A stretch of DNA of 34,926 bases, from the NCBI GenBank assembly GCA_903878265.1, contig CAIRHD010000028.1:1-34926 (forward strand). Reading direction: 5' to 3'. The notes under the pieces are model-generated. The model saw only the letters and a program-made list of their open reading frames with translations. It was not told the origin of the DNA and made no database searches. Both the position numbers and the translations under genes were made by a program. The stretch is from an uncultured Bacteroidales bacterium. Its GTDB lineage: Bacteria > Bacteroidota > Bacteroidia > Bacteroidales > UBA4417. Below are positions 17,785 through 28,100 of this stretch, piece by piece (within the stretch, counting starts at the first letter, position 1; each line of letters opens with the position of its first letter).

Positions 17785-19719
17785 TTATTCAAGTTGTTTT
17801 CTGGTTTCTTCGGTAATATGTGCGATAAAATCGTTCAAACTAAATGTACCAAGGTCACCTTGCCCATGCTTACGAATTGAAACCGAGCCATCTGCTTCTT
17901 CTTTTTCTCCTACAATAATCATGTAGGGGATTTTCATTAATTCGGCATCCCTAATTTTCTTCCCTGTCTTTTCACTGCGTTCGTCAACGAGGGCGCGAAT
18001 TTCGGAATTATCCAGCACCTGTGCAACTTTTTTTGCATAATCAACATATTTCTCGCTGATCGGCAAAATTATAACCTGATCGGGGGTAAGCCATAACGGG
18101 AAATTTCCGGCGGTATGCTCCAAAAGTACGGCAACAAAACGCTCCATGGAACCAAATGGGGCACGGTGAATCATAACCGGACGGTATTTCTGGTTATCGC
18201 TGCCTGTATATTCCAGTTCAAAACGCTCTGGCAGATTATAATCAACCTGAATAGTTCCAAGTTGCCATTTCCGACCGAGGGCATCTTTTACCATAAAGTC
18301 GAGTTTTGGGCCGTAAAAGGCAGCCTCGCCAAGTTCAACTGTAGTTTTCAAGCCCTTTTCGGCGGCAGCTTCAATAATAGCACTTTCGGCTTTTTCCCAA
18401 TTCTCATCGCTGCCAATATATTTCTCCTTGTTATTAGGGTCGCGCAATGAAATTTGTGCAGTATAATCTTTGAAGTCGAGGATGCGGAAAATATGCAAAA
18501 CAATGTCTATTACTGCCATAAACTCGACTTTCAATTGGTCGGGGCGGCAGAATAAATGCGCATCGTCCTGTGTAAACCCACGAACTCTTGTAAGCCCATG
18601 AAGTTCACCACTTTGCTCGTAACGGTAAACGGTTCCGAACTCAGCAAACCTGATTGGCAAATCTTTGTATGACCGCGGTTTCGCATTATATATTTCGCAG
18701 TGGTGAGGGCAATTCATTGGCTTTAGCAGGAACTGTTCGCCTTCTATTGGCGTATTTATTGGCTGAAATGAATCCTTGCCGTATTTTTGAAAATGCCCAC
18801 TGGTTTTGTAAAGCTCAACATTTCCAATGTGAGGTGTAATTACTGGCAAATATCCAGCTTTGCGTTGAAGACCTTTAAGAAAACTTTCGAGCCTTTCGCG
18901 CAATTGTGCTCCCTTAGGCAACCATAATGGCAAGCCCTGGCCAACTCTTTGCGAGAATGTGAACAATTCCAGTTCCTTGCCTAATTTACGGTGGTCCCGT
19001 TTCTTGGCTTCTTCTAATAACACAAGGTATTCTTCCAGTTCCTTTTGTTTCGGAAAAGTAATGCCATAGATGCGGGTAAGCATCTTACGCTTTTCGTCGC
19101 CACGCCAATATGCACCTGCAATTTTCAGCAATTTTACAGCTTTAATCGGTGAAGTATCAGGCAAATGTGGGCCACGGCACAAGTCGGTGAATTGCCCTGT
19201 TTCGTAAAACGTAATTTCCCCGTCCTGCAAATCGGTTATCAACTCAACCTTGTATTCGTCATTCTTGTTGGTAAAATAAGTTATAGCTTCTGGTTTTGAA
19301 ACCGAACGGCGTACATATTGCTGCTTTTGACGGGCGAGTTCAAGCATTTTGGCTTCGATGCGCTGCAAATCCTCAAGAGAAATCTGATAAGCCCCAAAAT
19401 CCATATCGTAATAAAACCCATTTTCTATATCGGGGCCAATACCGAATTTTACGCCCGGGAAAAGCAGTTCGATAGCTTCGGCCATCAAGTGGGCAGATGA
19501 ATGCCACATAGCGGATTTGCCTTCAGGATCGTTCCAAGTTAGCAGTTGTAAACGTACATCTTTGGTGAGCGGACGTGTGGAATCCCATACTTCGCCATCA
19601 ACCTTGGCGGCTAAAACATTGCGGGCCAAACCTTCGCTTATGCTTTGGGCAACCTGCATTGCCGTAGTGCCAGGAGCAAATTGCTTAACTGAATTATCGG
19701 GTAATGTAATGTTTATCAT
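17785..19719 (-). CDS. thrS: Threonyl-tRNA synthetase
   Basis: [17 protein letters not shown] (TGS-like), [57 protein letters not shown]. The ORF track starts at 19779; ATG 19719 is preferred. Confidence 0.96.
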   Translation of the reverse strand: MINITLPDNSVKQFAPGTTAMQVAQSISEGLARNVLAAKVDGEVWDSTRPLTKDVRLQLLTWNDPEGKSAMWHSSAHLMAEAIELLFPGVKFGIGPDIENGFYYDMDFGAYQISLEDLQRIEAKMLELARQKQQYVRRSVSKPEAITYFTNKNDEYKVELITDLQDGEITFYETGQFTDLCRGPHLPDTSPIKAVKLLKIAGAYWRGDEKRKMLTRIYGITFPKQKELEEYLVLLEEAKKRDHRKLGKELELFTFSQRVGQGLPLWLPKGAQLRERLESFLKGLQRKAGYLPVITPHIGNVELYKTSGHFQKYGKDSFQPINTPIEGEQFLLKPMNCPHHCEIYNAKPRSYKDLPIRFAEFGTVYRYEQSGELHGLTRVRGFTQDDAHLFCRPDQLKVEFMAVIDIVLHIFRILDFKDYTAQISLRDPNNKEKYIGSDENWEKAESAIIEAAAEKGLKTTVELGEAAFYGPKLDFMVKDALGRKWQLGTIQVDYNLPERFELEYTGSDNQKYRPVMIHRAPFGSMERFVAVLLEHTAGNFPLWLTPDQVIILPISEKYVDYAKKVAQVLDNSEIRALVDERSEKTGKKIRDAELMKIPYMIIVGEKEEADGSVSIRKHGQGDLGTFSLNDFIAHITEETRKQLE

Positions 19720-19748
19720 TTGATTACTTATGTTCAAAAATAAGTTTG

Positions 19749-19756
19749 CAAAGGTA
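19749..19756 (-). promoter_or_regulatory. Candidate -7 box TACCTTTG for the thrS operon
   Basis: TAnnTTTG on minus strand about 30 nt upstream of thrS ATG; a clear -33 TTTG was not found. Confidence 0.4.
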
Positions 19757-19964
19757 ATGAAATTACAGATAAGTACCACATCTGGTAGCAGATGTTTTTT
19801 CGGTTGATTTGTATTATAAAATGTCTGTTTTTGAGGCTTTGCAAATCAACTATTGATTAATTTTGCTATTTGAGAAGCGAAATCAAGAATTTATCAATTA
19901 TGAAACATTTTTTTTGTAGTTTGGCTGCATATATCTATTTTTCAATCCTTAATCAAAACTGTAA

Positions 19965-21848
19965 ATGACATATCCTAATTTACTGTCGTTTGTGCAATCG
20001 CTCGAACAAGCAGATGAGTTAATAACAATAAAAGAACGCGTTTCGCCCCATCTCCAGATTACTGAAATTACGGATCGTTTCAGCAAACACGATGGGAAAG
20101 CCTTGCTTTTCGAAAACAACGGTACCCAATTTCCGCTATTGATTAACTCGATGGGCAGCGAAAAACGAATGTGTATGGCCCTTGGCGTTAAAAATTTGGA
20201 TGATGTAGCAAAACAAATAGAAGAATTAATTGCTGGGTTGATGACACCTCGTGATACTTTTTTCAGCAAACTTTCGCTTTTGCCAACCTTAGCCGAAGTG
20301 GCCGCATACATGCCGGGACATAAAAAAGGGATAGGTGCTTGCCAGGAAATAGTCATGGAAAAACCCGATCTTACTAAATTGCCCATTCTCACTTGCTGGC
20401 CACACGATGGCGGTCCTTTCATTACTTTGCCTGTTGTTCACACGCGGCATCCTGAAACTGGTGTCCGAAATGTAGGCATGTACCGGATGCAGGTTTTTGG
20501 CCCAGATAAAACGGGAATGCATTGGCACCTGCACAAAAATTCGGCAGCCCATTACCGCGAATATAAACGTCTTGGATTAAAAATGCCTGTTGCCGTAGCT
20601 TTGGGCGGCGATCCGGTTTATACCTATTCCGCCACAGCTCCACTGCCCGAAAACATTGACGAGTACATGCTTGCAGGTTTTTTGCGCAAAAAGAAAGTCG
20701 AACTTGTTAAATGTCTTACATCAGATTTAGAAGTTCCTTCAGATGCCGATTTTATTATTGAAGGCTATGTTGACCCCGCTGAAGAACTCATTCTCGAAGG
20801 TCCGTTCGGCGACCACACCGGGTTTTATTCCTTAGCCGATTTCTATCCCGTTTTCCATGTAACCTGCATAACCCATCGTAAAAATGCAATTTATCCAACT
20901 ACCATTGTAGGCATTCCGCCACAAGAGGACAAGTGGTTAGGCAAAGCAACAGAACGGATTTTCCTGCCGCTTATAAAACTGAGCATGTTGCCCGAAATTA
21001 TTGATATGGTAATGCCGGACGAAGGTGTTTTCCACAACATTGTATTGGCAAAAATAAAAAAAACATATCCAGGCCAAGCGCAAAAAGTAATGAATTCGTT
21101 TTGGGGAGCGGGCCAAATGATGTTTAACAAAATACTGGTTGTTACCGATGCCGATATTGATTTAAACGACAGCAAAGCAGTTTCGGCATTAATCTGCGCA
21201 CAGGTTCATCCAATTGATGATGTTCTGTTTAACAGAGGTCCAGTTGATGTTCTGGACCATTCGAGCAAACGTTTTGCATTGGGAAGCAAACTGGGCATTG
21301 ATGCAACTATAAAACTGCCGGGCGAAACATCATTTTTACATGAATCAAATCCAAATATTGAAGAAATCAGCCGTAAACTAAGCGGGTATTTGTGCAACTT
21401 CAGCCTAATTTTACAAAAATTCCCCGTATTAATCATAGGTCTTGATAAATCAAAAACAAATCTTCGCACAAACCACCAGCAACTATTTGATAGTAAGGCA
21501 CTAACTGGTATAAATTGGGTTGTGTATGTTGATGAAGAAGTTGTAAACATAAGGATTTCCGACATTGTTTGGCTTGTTGCGAATAACATTGATCCCTTGC
21601 GCGATTGTTTCTATGCATTAAACGAAAATGGACAACAAACCGGCCCGATGGCTATTGATGGGTCCAGGAAATCACTTGAATACGACAGTTTTAAACGGCA
21701 GTGGCCAAATGTACTGGTTATGGACGATGCCACTATAAATCAGGTAGATGCAATGTGGGGCAAATTAGGGCTTGGTGAAATGCTTGAATCACCATCTTTG
21801 AATTATAAAGGATTGGTAAAAAACGAAGGTGCTATTGCGGAAGGATAG
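19965..21848 (+). CDS. UbiD-family (prenylated-FMN dependent) decarboxylase
   Basis: MTYPNLLSFVQSLEQADELITIKERVSPHLQITEITDR; HWHLHKNSAAHYREYKRLG; EGPFGDHTGFYSLADFYPVFHVTCITHRKNAIYPTTIVGIPPQED. Confidence 0.92.
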   Translation: MTYPNLLSFVQSLEQADELITIKERVSPHLQITEITDRFSKHDGKALLFENNGTQFPLLINSMGSEKRMCMALGVKNLDDVAKQIEELIAGLMTPRDTFFSKLSLLPTLAEVAAYMPGHKKGIGACQEIVMEKPDLTKLPILTCWPHDGGPFITLPVVHTRHPETGVRNVGMYRMQVFGPDKTGMHWHLHKNSAAHYREYKRLGLKMPVAVALGGDPVYTYSATAPLPENIDEYMLAGFLRKKKVELVKCLTSDLEVPSDADFIIEGYVDPAEELILEGPFGDHTGFYSLADFYPVFHVTCITHRKNAIYPTTIVGIPPQEDKWLGKATERIFLPLIKLSMLPEIIDMVMPDEGVFHNIVLAKIKKTYPGQAQKVMNSFWGAGQMMFNKILVVTDADIDLNDSKAVSALICAQVHPIDDVLFNRGPVDVLDHSSKRFALGSKLGIDATIKLPGETSFLHESNPNIEEISRKLSGYLCNFSLILQKFPVLIIGLDKSKTNLRTNHQQLFDSKALTGINWVVYVDEEVVNIRISDIVWLVANNIDPLRDCFYALNENGQQTGPMAIDGSRKSLEYDSFKRQWPNVLVMDDATINQVDAMWGKLGLGEMLESPSLNYKGLVKNEGAIAEG

Positions 21849-22034
21849 TAGGCACTATGGATAGATTGAATACTTTAGCCTTACAAATTCAAGTGATTGC
21901 TTTCCTTCTGTTGTGGAACAAAAATTCAGCAGCCAACTAATTCTAAATCAATTTATAACACAACTTGATTTATAGCATTAATCATTTTACAAAAAGGAAA
22001 TTTCCGCCCGGCTTGGTAGTTGATTTATAATAAT

Positions 22035-22042
22035 TACCTTTG
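22035..22042 (+). promoter_or_regulatory. Candidate -7 box TACCTTTG for rocD
   Basis: TAnnTTTG about 40 nt upstream of ATG 22084. Confidence 0.45.
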
Positions 22043-22083
22043 CGCCATATTTAACCTTAACCAACATAAATTCAAGAATTTTT

Positions 22084-23319
22084 ATGCTTAAAGAGATCCT
22101 TAAAGATTTGACCTCAGCCAAAGCTATCGAGCTGGAAGACAAGTATGGTGCGCACAATTACCACCCTTTGCCAGTGGTTTTGGCCAAAGGCGAAGGTGCT
22201 TTGGTTTGGGATGTTGAAGGCAAGCAATACTTCGATTTCCTGTCAGCTTATTCAGCGGTTAACCAAGGGCACTGCCACCCAAAAATTGTTGGTGCAATGA
22301 TTGAGCAAGCCCAAACACTCACGCTTACGTCTAGGGCTTTTTACAATAATATCCTTGGCGTTTACGAAAAATATATCACCGAATATTTTGGCTACGATAA
22401 AGTTTTGCCAATGAATTCGGGTGCCGAAGCCGATGAAACAGCTTTAAAACTTTGCCGCAAATGGGCATATAAAGTAAAAGGGATACAAGATGGAAAAGCC
22501 AAGATCATTGTTTGTGAAGGCAACTTCCACGGGCGTACAATTACCATTATTTCTATGTCAACCGATCCGGATTCGTACAGTGGTTTTGGTCCATTTACTC
22601 CAGGGTTTATCACAATTCCTTACAACGACCTTGCCGCACTCGAAAATGCACTTGCCGATACCGATGTTGCTGGTTTCTTGGTCGAACCTATTCAGGGTGA
22701 GGCTGGAGTTTTTGTGCCAGATGCCGGTTATTTGGCAAAAGCGTATGAAATGTGCAAGAAAAACAATGTTCTTTTCATAGCTGACGAGGTTCAGACTGGC
22801 ATAGCCCGTACTGGAAAACTTTTGGCTTGCGACTACGAAAATGTTCGTCCTGACATACTTATTTTAGGAAAAGCACTTTCTGGTGGGGCGATGCCTGTAT
22901 CGGCAGTTTTGGCCGACAACGAAATTATGCTTACCATAAAACCAGGCGAACATGGATCCACATTTGGTGGAAACCCGATTGCTGCCCGCGTTGCTATTGC
23001 AGCTTTGGAAGTGGTAAAAGAAGAAAACCTTGCTGAAAAAGCTGAATACCTTGGCAAAATTTTCCGTGAAGAACTTGGTGGCATGAAAAGTGAAATGATA
23101 GAGCTGGTTCGTGGTAAAGGATTGCTCAATGCAATTGTTATCCGGCCTAAAAACGGTTTTGAAGCTTGGGATGTTTGCGTTAAAATGAAAGATATGGGAC
23201 TTTTGGCAAAACCAACCCATGGAAATATTATCAGGTTTGCGCCCCCTTTGGTGATAAGCGAACAACAATTACGCGAAGCAATAGTGATAATTAAAGAAGC
23301 TATTCTTTCGTTTGAATAA
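22084..23319 (+). CDS. rocD: Ornithine aminotransferase
   Basis: [97 protein letters not shown]. Confidence 0.94.
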   Translation: MLKEILKDLTSAKAIELEDKYGAHNYHPLPVVLAKGEGALVWDVEGKQYFDFLSAYSAVNQGHCHPKIVGAMIEQAQTLTLTSRAFYNNILGVYEKYITEYFGYDKVLPMNSGAEADETALKLCRKWAYKVKGIQDGKAKIIVCEGNFHGRTITIISMSTDPDSYSGFGPFTPGFITIPYNDLAALENALADTDVAGFLVEPIQGEAGVFVPDAGYLAKAYEMCKKNNVLFIADEVQTGIARTGKLLACDYENVRPDILILGKALSGGAMPVSAVLADNEIMLTIKPGEHGSTFGGNPIAARVAIAALEVVKEENLAEKAEYLGKIFREELGGMKSEMIELVRGKGLLNAIVIRPKNGFEAWDVCVKMKDMGLLAKPTHGNIIRFAPPLVISEQQLREAIVIIKEAILSFE

Positions 23320-23344
23320 AAAGCAATAAGTTCATTAAAAACAG

Positions 23345-23379
23345 AAAAGCCCGGAAAGAGAATCCTTTCCAGGCTTTTT
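23345..23379 (+). terminator. Rho-independent terminator downstream of rocD
   Basis: AAAAGCCCGGAAAG AGAATC CTTTCCAGGCTTTTT: 14-bp stem with a single mismatch and flanking A/T runs. Confidence 0.85.
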
Positions 23380-23388
23380 CATGTTTAG

Positions 23389-23477
23389 AAACTAAAATTT
23401 CTCTATTTACTATTTCCCAATAACTATTTCCCAATAACTATTCTCCAATAACTATTTTCCAATAACTATTACTTTAC
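23389..23477 (+). repeat. 89-nt G-free phrase repeat (CTATTTCCCAATAA unit)
   Basis: CTATTTACTATTTCCCAATAACTATTTCCCAATAACTATTCTCCAATAACTATTTTCCAATAACTATTA; no G between 23389 and 23477. Runs into the stop codon of the minus-strand sod gene. Confidence 0.85.
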
Positions 23478-24146
23478 GCTTTCGAACCGTTTCTGCACAT
23501 AATCCCAATTGACCACATTCCAAAATGTTGAAATATAATCGGCTCGTTTGTTCTGATATTTCAAGTAGTAAGCATGTTCCCAAACGTCGAGGCAAAAAAC
23601 AGGCGTTCCTCGCTTCTCTTCTGTATTCATCAATGGATTGTCCTGATTAGCTGTAGAAGTGATAAAAAGTTTTCCATCGCTTCCCTTAACAAGCCAAACC
23701 CAACCTGATCCAAAGCGTTTAACACCTGCTTCAGCAAACTGTTTTTTGAAATTATCGAAGGAGCCAAAAGCTGAATTAATGGCTTCTGCTAATTTCCCTG
23801 ATGGAATACTGCCACCATTGGGTTTCATGCAATTCCAAAACATTTCGTGATTCCAGTACCCACCGGAATTGTTTTTAACAGCGGGCGATACCGAACCAAT
23901 GTTGCCAAAAATGGCTTCCACAGGTGTTTTTTCAAGTTCTGTGCCTTTGATCGCGGCCAGGAAATTATTGTAATATGCACGGTGATGCCGGTCGTAATGG
24001 ATTTCCATGGTCATTTTGTCGATGTATGGTTCTAACGCATCATAAGCATAAGGCAAAGGTGCAAATTTGTGAAAAGGTTCCTGTTGAGCCTTAAGTGCTA
24101 ATGGTATTGCTAAAAGTGCAATTAAACCTACAAGTATTGTCTTCAT
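23469..24146 (-). CDS. Superoxide dismutase (Fe/Mn family), exported paralogue
   Basis: Signal peptide [24 protein letters not shown] motifs [50 protein letters not shown]. Confidence 0.93.
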   Translation of the reverse strand: MKTILVGLIALLAIPLALKAQQEPFHKFAPLPYAYDALEPYIDKMTMEIHYDRHHRAYYNNFLAAIKGTELEKTPVEAIFGNIGSVSPAVKNNSGGYWNHEMFWNCMKPNGGSIPSGKLAEAINSAFGSFDNFKKQFAEAGVKRFGSGWVWLVKGSDGKLFITSTANQDNPLMNTEEKRGTPVFCLDVWEHAYYLKYQNKRADYISTFWNVVNWDYVQKRFESVK

Positions 24147-24156
24147 GTTTTGAGTC

Positions 24157-24768
24157 TTATTTAACAATTGAATCGTACCGAGATTGTATTACTTCCCAAT
24201 TCACAACATTCCAGAAAGCTGAAATGTAATCGGGACGGCGGTTTTGGAACTTCAAGTAATATGCATGTTCCCAAACATCAAGGCCGAGAATTGGGATTGC
24301 AGGGCAATCGGCAGTATCCATCAATGGATTATCCTGATTGGCACTGGAACAAACACATAAACTATTATCGGCTTTTACCGATAGCCAAGCCCAACCACTT
24401 CCAAAACGGTTTGCAGCTGCATCGTTAAATTTGGCTTTGAATTCCTCGAAAGAGCCATATTGTGCGTTTATGGCATGGGCCAGTTTTCCGGTTGGGACGC
24501 CTCCGCCGTTTGGCGACATGCTTTCCCAGAAAAATGTATGGTTGTATAAGCCGCCTCCATGGTTGCGGACAGGCATTGGCAATTTGCTCACTTGTGTGAA
24601 TATTTCTTCGAGTGGTTTTCCGTTCAGTTCAGTCGTAGCAATAGCAGCAACAAACTTGTCGTAATAGGTTTTGTGGTGTTTTGAGTAATGGAGCTCCATG
24701 GTCATAGCGTCGATATGGGGTTCCAATGCATTGTATGCGTAAGGCAATTCAGGGAATTTATATTCCAT
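24157..24768 (-). CDS. sodB: Superoxide dismutase (Fe/Mn family), cytoplasmic paralogue
   Basis: [88 protein letters not shown]; no signal peptide. Confidence 0.94.
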   Translation of the reverse strand: MEYKFPELPYAYNALEPHIDAMTMELHYSKHHKTYYDKFVAAIATTELNGKPLEEIFTQVSKLPMPVRNHGGGLYNHTFFWESMSPNGGGVPTGKLAHAINAQYGSFEEFKAKFNDAAANRFGSGWAWLSVKADNSLCVCSSANQDNPLMDTADCPAIPILGLDVWEHAYYLKFQNRRPDYISAFWNVVNWEVIQSRYDSIVK

Positions 24769-24946
24769 TTTCTTGATTAGGTTAGAAGGTTTATATCATT
24801 ATTTAGATTCGATATAAATAACAAGGTTTGATACAGATGGTTCAATAATTATTCTGTGATTTAACATTTATGGGGAAAATGTTTTTTGTACCGAGTTGGA
24901 TAGAGTCTTTAGAGATTGAATTTCTGTTTTGTCGCTCATTAGGATA

Positions 24947-25146
24947 GAGTCCACTCCGAAAAATTATTTTTGCCACAAAGGCACAAAACCTATAAGTTTA
25001 CTCACGATTGCTTGTTTTTTTTGAGTTCGTGATATCGCTTCGCTAAGTTCACTAAATTTACAATACTGATTAACAGTGCTTTGTGAATCTTCGTATGTTT
25101 AGTGCCTTAGTGGTTTTCTTATTTTTAGGGTTATCGGAGTGGACTC
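24947..25146. repeat. 200-bp imperfect palindromic element bounded by perfect 12-bp inverted repeats
   Basis: GAGTCCACTCCG (24947-24958) and CGGAGTGGACTC (25135-25146); nested imperfect repeat CCACAAAGGCACAAAAC versus CCACTAAGGCACTAAAC (15/17 on opposite strands). Confidence 0.7.
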
Positions 25147-28100
25147 ACTGTTCTTTGGATTTTGGTATTTCGGCAACACCTGACAGGTATTTTTCTAAAA
25201 CTTTAACCAAATCTTTTTGAACAATGGGTTTTGTCAGAAAGCTGTCCATCCCCACATTCATGCACTTTTCCTCTTCGCCTTTTATGGATCCTGCAGTTAA
25301 AGCTACAATAGGGATATGGCCGCTTTTACCTCTTTCGTAGCTCCTGATTTCCAATGTTGCCTCAATGCCATCCATCAAGGGCATTTGTATATCCATAAAA
25401 ATGAGAGTTGGTTTTCCAACAATATACAAGTCCAAAACCTCTTGTCCATTTGTAGCCTCTAAAATTTCGACGTTTGGAACCATTTGCTTTATAAGGGTAG
25501 TAATCAGGATCATGTTCAGCCTAACGTCCTCGGCAACAAGTATAACCGGTTTGGCTTTAAAGGTTTTTTCGATAGTAGCCGGGGCTGTTTCTTGTGGTTT
25601 CTTATCAGTATGTTGAAAGTCAGGATGTTTACTGATATTTTTCAAGTAATGGAACAGTTCCTGCGATTTAATGGGTTTGGTGAGGTTAAAGCGAACGCCG
25701 AGTTTTTTGCATTCCTCGTATATTTCCATATCATCCGATGAACTATGCAACAAAATGACAGGAAGCACTTGGGGCGAAAGATGCAACTTTTCGCGGATCA
25801 TTTTTATCGTGTCGATTCCATTGAGAAATGGCATGTGGTAGTCGATAATAATCAGGTCGAATGGTTTTGAATGAGAAATAAGTTTAATTGCCGACAGCCC
25901 ATTATCGATGCCGCTATATTCGATGCCCCAATTGTTAAAAGTATGTTCCAGAATTAGGCGGTTGTTATCGTTATCGTCAATTACCAAAACGCGTTTCAAC
26001 TCGATTTCGGAGTTGTTGGAATCAAGTTTTTCACCTATTTCAAATTCTGTTTCCACTGTAAAGAAGAAATTGGATCCTTTGCCTTGTGAACTTATGATTT
26101 GTATTTCGCCACCCATTTTTTGAGCAAGCATATTCGAAATTGTAAGCCCAAGCCCTGTGCCTCCAAATTTGCGGGTGGTAGTCGTATCGGCTTGCGTAAA
26201 GGCTTTGAACAGCTTGTTCTGTTGGTCATCACTAATGCCAATACCTGTGTCGCGCACCGAAAACCTGAACTGACCTGTGGATGCATTTTTTTGTACAAAA
26301 GTCAGCTTTATCTCCACTTCGCCAGCTTCGGTAAACTTGATCGCATTTCCCAACAAGTTTACGAGAATTTGTTTTAACCTTACCGGGTCAACAACAGCAA
26401 AACGCGGAATGTTTGGGTTGATATTCAACAAAAGTTCAAGCCCTTTTTTTGCTGCGTGGTATTTAATAATGTCCGATGCTTGCTCAACCAGTTCAATAAT
26501 ATCGGTTTTAATGAGGTCAAGCTCCATTTTACCAGCTTCTATTTTCGAGAAATCAAGTATGTCGTTTATAATGCCAAGCAAAGAAATACCTGAAATATTG
26601 GCATTTTCGGCATATTGGAGCTGGGTTTTGTTCAAAGCAGTTTTGAGCAACAAATCGGTGAATCCAATCACGCCGTTCAGTGGAGTGCGGATTTCATGGC
26701 TCATATTGGCGAGGAATTCGCTTTTGGCCTTGCTTGCATTGTCGGCGTTCAACTTCTCGGCAATGAGGTTTTTTTCTAACGTAGCCCTATGCCTCACATT
26801 TACAAGCATTTCGGAAAAAACTGAAAGCAGTATTTCTTCAGCTTCAGAATAAGTATGAAGGCTATTAACAGAATCAAAACCCACAAAACCTGTGCATTTC
26901 CCATCGTTCATCATTGGGATGGCAATCAGGCTTTTAACTTCGTGGCCCAACAAAATATTCTTTAAGAAGTCGTCAAAAGGCAAATTTAAAGTATCGTGGA
27001 TGATGATTGAAAGGCCTTTGGAATGCGATTCGGCCCATTTGGGCATTTTAAGCAGCGAAATGTTTTGCAATTCATTTTTATAGGATGAAATTCCATCGCC
27101 AGTCCATTCGTGTGTGTTGTTGGCCACCTGATTTGCCCAGTCGTAGCTGAAAACATAAGCCCTGTCGGCTTCAACAAAGAGAGCGAGTTCCCTTAACGAA
27201 GTCATTATTTCAGATTCGATTTGGGCAACCGGCATATTAATATATTTGGATGAAATATCCATCAATATTTTTTGTAGGCTGGCTTGTTTTTTCAGGTCTT
27301 GTTCGGCTTGTTTCTGATGGGTGATATCACGATAGTGCCACAGGTTTTCAAATTCTTTGTCGGCAGTAAGTATAGGCACAAAGTCTCTCTGAAAAACGCG
27401 GCCATCAGTCAATTGCAACTCTTCGTTCAAGACAGGTTTTTTTTCTGCCAAAATTTGTCCAATCCGTTCAATAAACAATTCAGGGTGAATAAACAATAGT
27501 TTTGCTCCTTCCAAGGCTTCCTTACAGTCGTAACCCACAAGGGTTTCAGGAGTCTGGTCAATTCCGAAGAGTTCACAAAACTTGAGGTTGGTTTGTTGTA
27601 TTTTCCGTTGGGGTGTTTCCAGAAGTATGCCACTCGGCAGGTTTGCTATCAGTGTGGTCAGTCGGCTTGTCAAGTCGCGTGTTCTGTCTTCTGCCCGTTT
27701 ACGTTCGGTAATATCCTCTTTCACAGCAAGATAATGGTGTACCTTACCCGAGATGTCAACAATAGGCGATATGGAAGCAAATTCCCAGAAAAACTCACCA
27801 TTTTTCCTTTTATTATGAAGTTCGCCAGTCCATTGGTTTCCATTTCGAATTGCATCCCAAAGGGCACTGTAGGTTTCGGGCGGCTGGGTGCCCGATTTTA
27901 AAACATTTGGGTTCCTCCCAATTGCTTCCTCCGACGAATAACCAGTAACTTGCGTGAATTTAGGGTTCACATATTCAATTGCCCCAGCAGTGTCGGTAAT
28001 AACGATACTGACAGGGCTTTGTGCAATCGACTTGCTTAACAATGCAATTTCATCTTCATCTTTTTTCCTTCGCAAGGCAATGCAAATTTGGTTGGATACA

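Noticed and set aside
19720-19964. T-box or long regulatory leader for thrS
   Set aside because: The candidate -7 box implies a 5' UTR of only about 25 nt and I could not identify a T-box sequence or antiterminator.
19949-20422. 157-aa ORF antisense to the ubiD-family gene
   Set aside because: Shadow ORF opposite a clear UbiD-family protein.
22864-23268. 134-aa ORF antisense to rocD
   Set aside because: Shadow ORF opposite a clear aminotransferase.
26277-26852. 191-aa ORF antisense to the hybrid kinase
   Set aside because: Lies entirely opposite a strongly supported coding sequence; composition looks like a mirrored frame.
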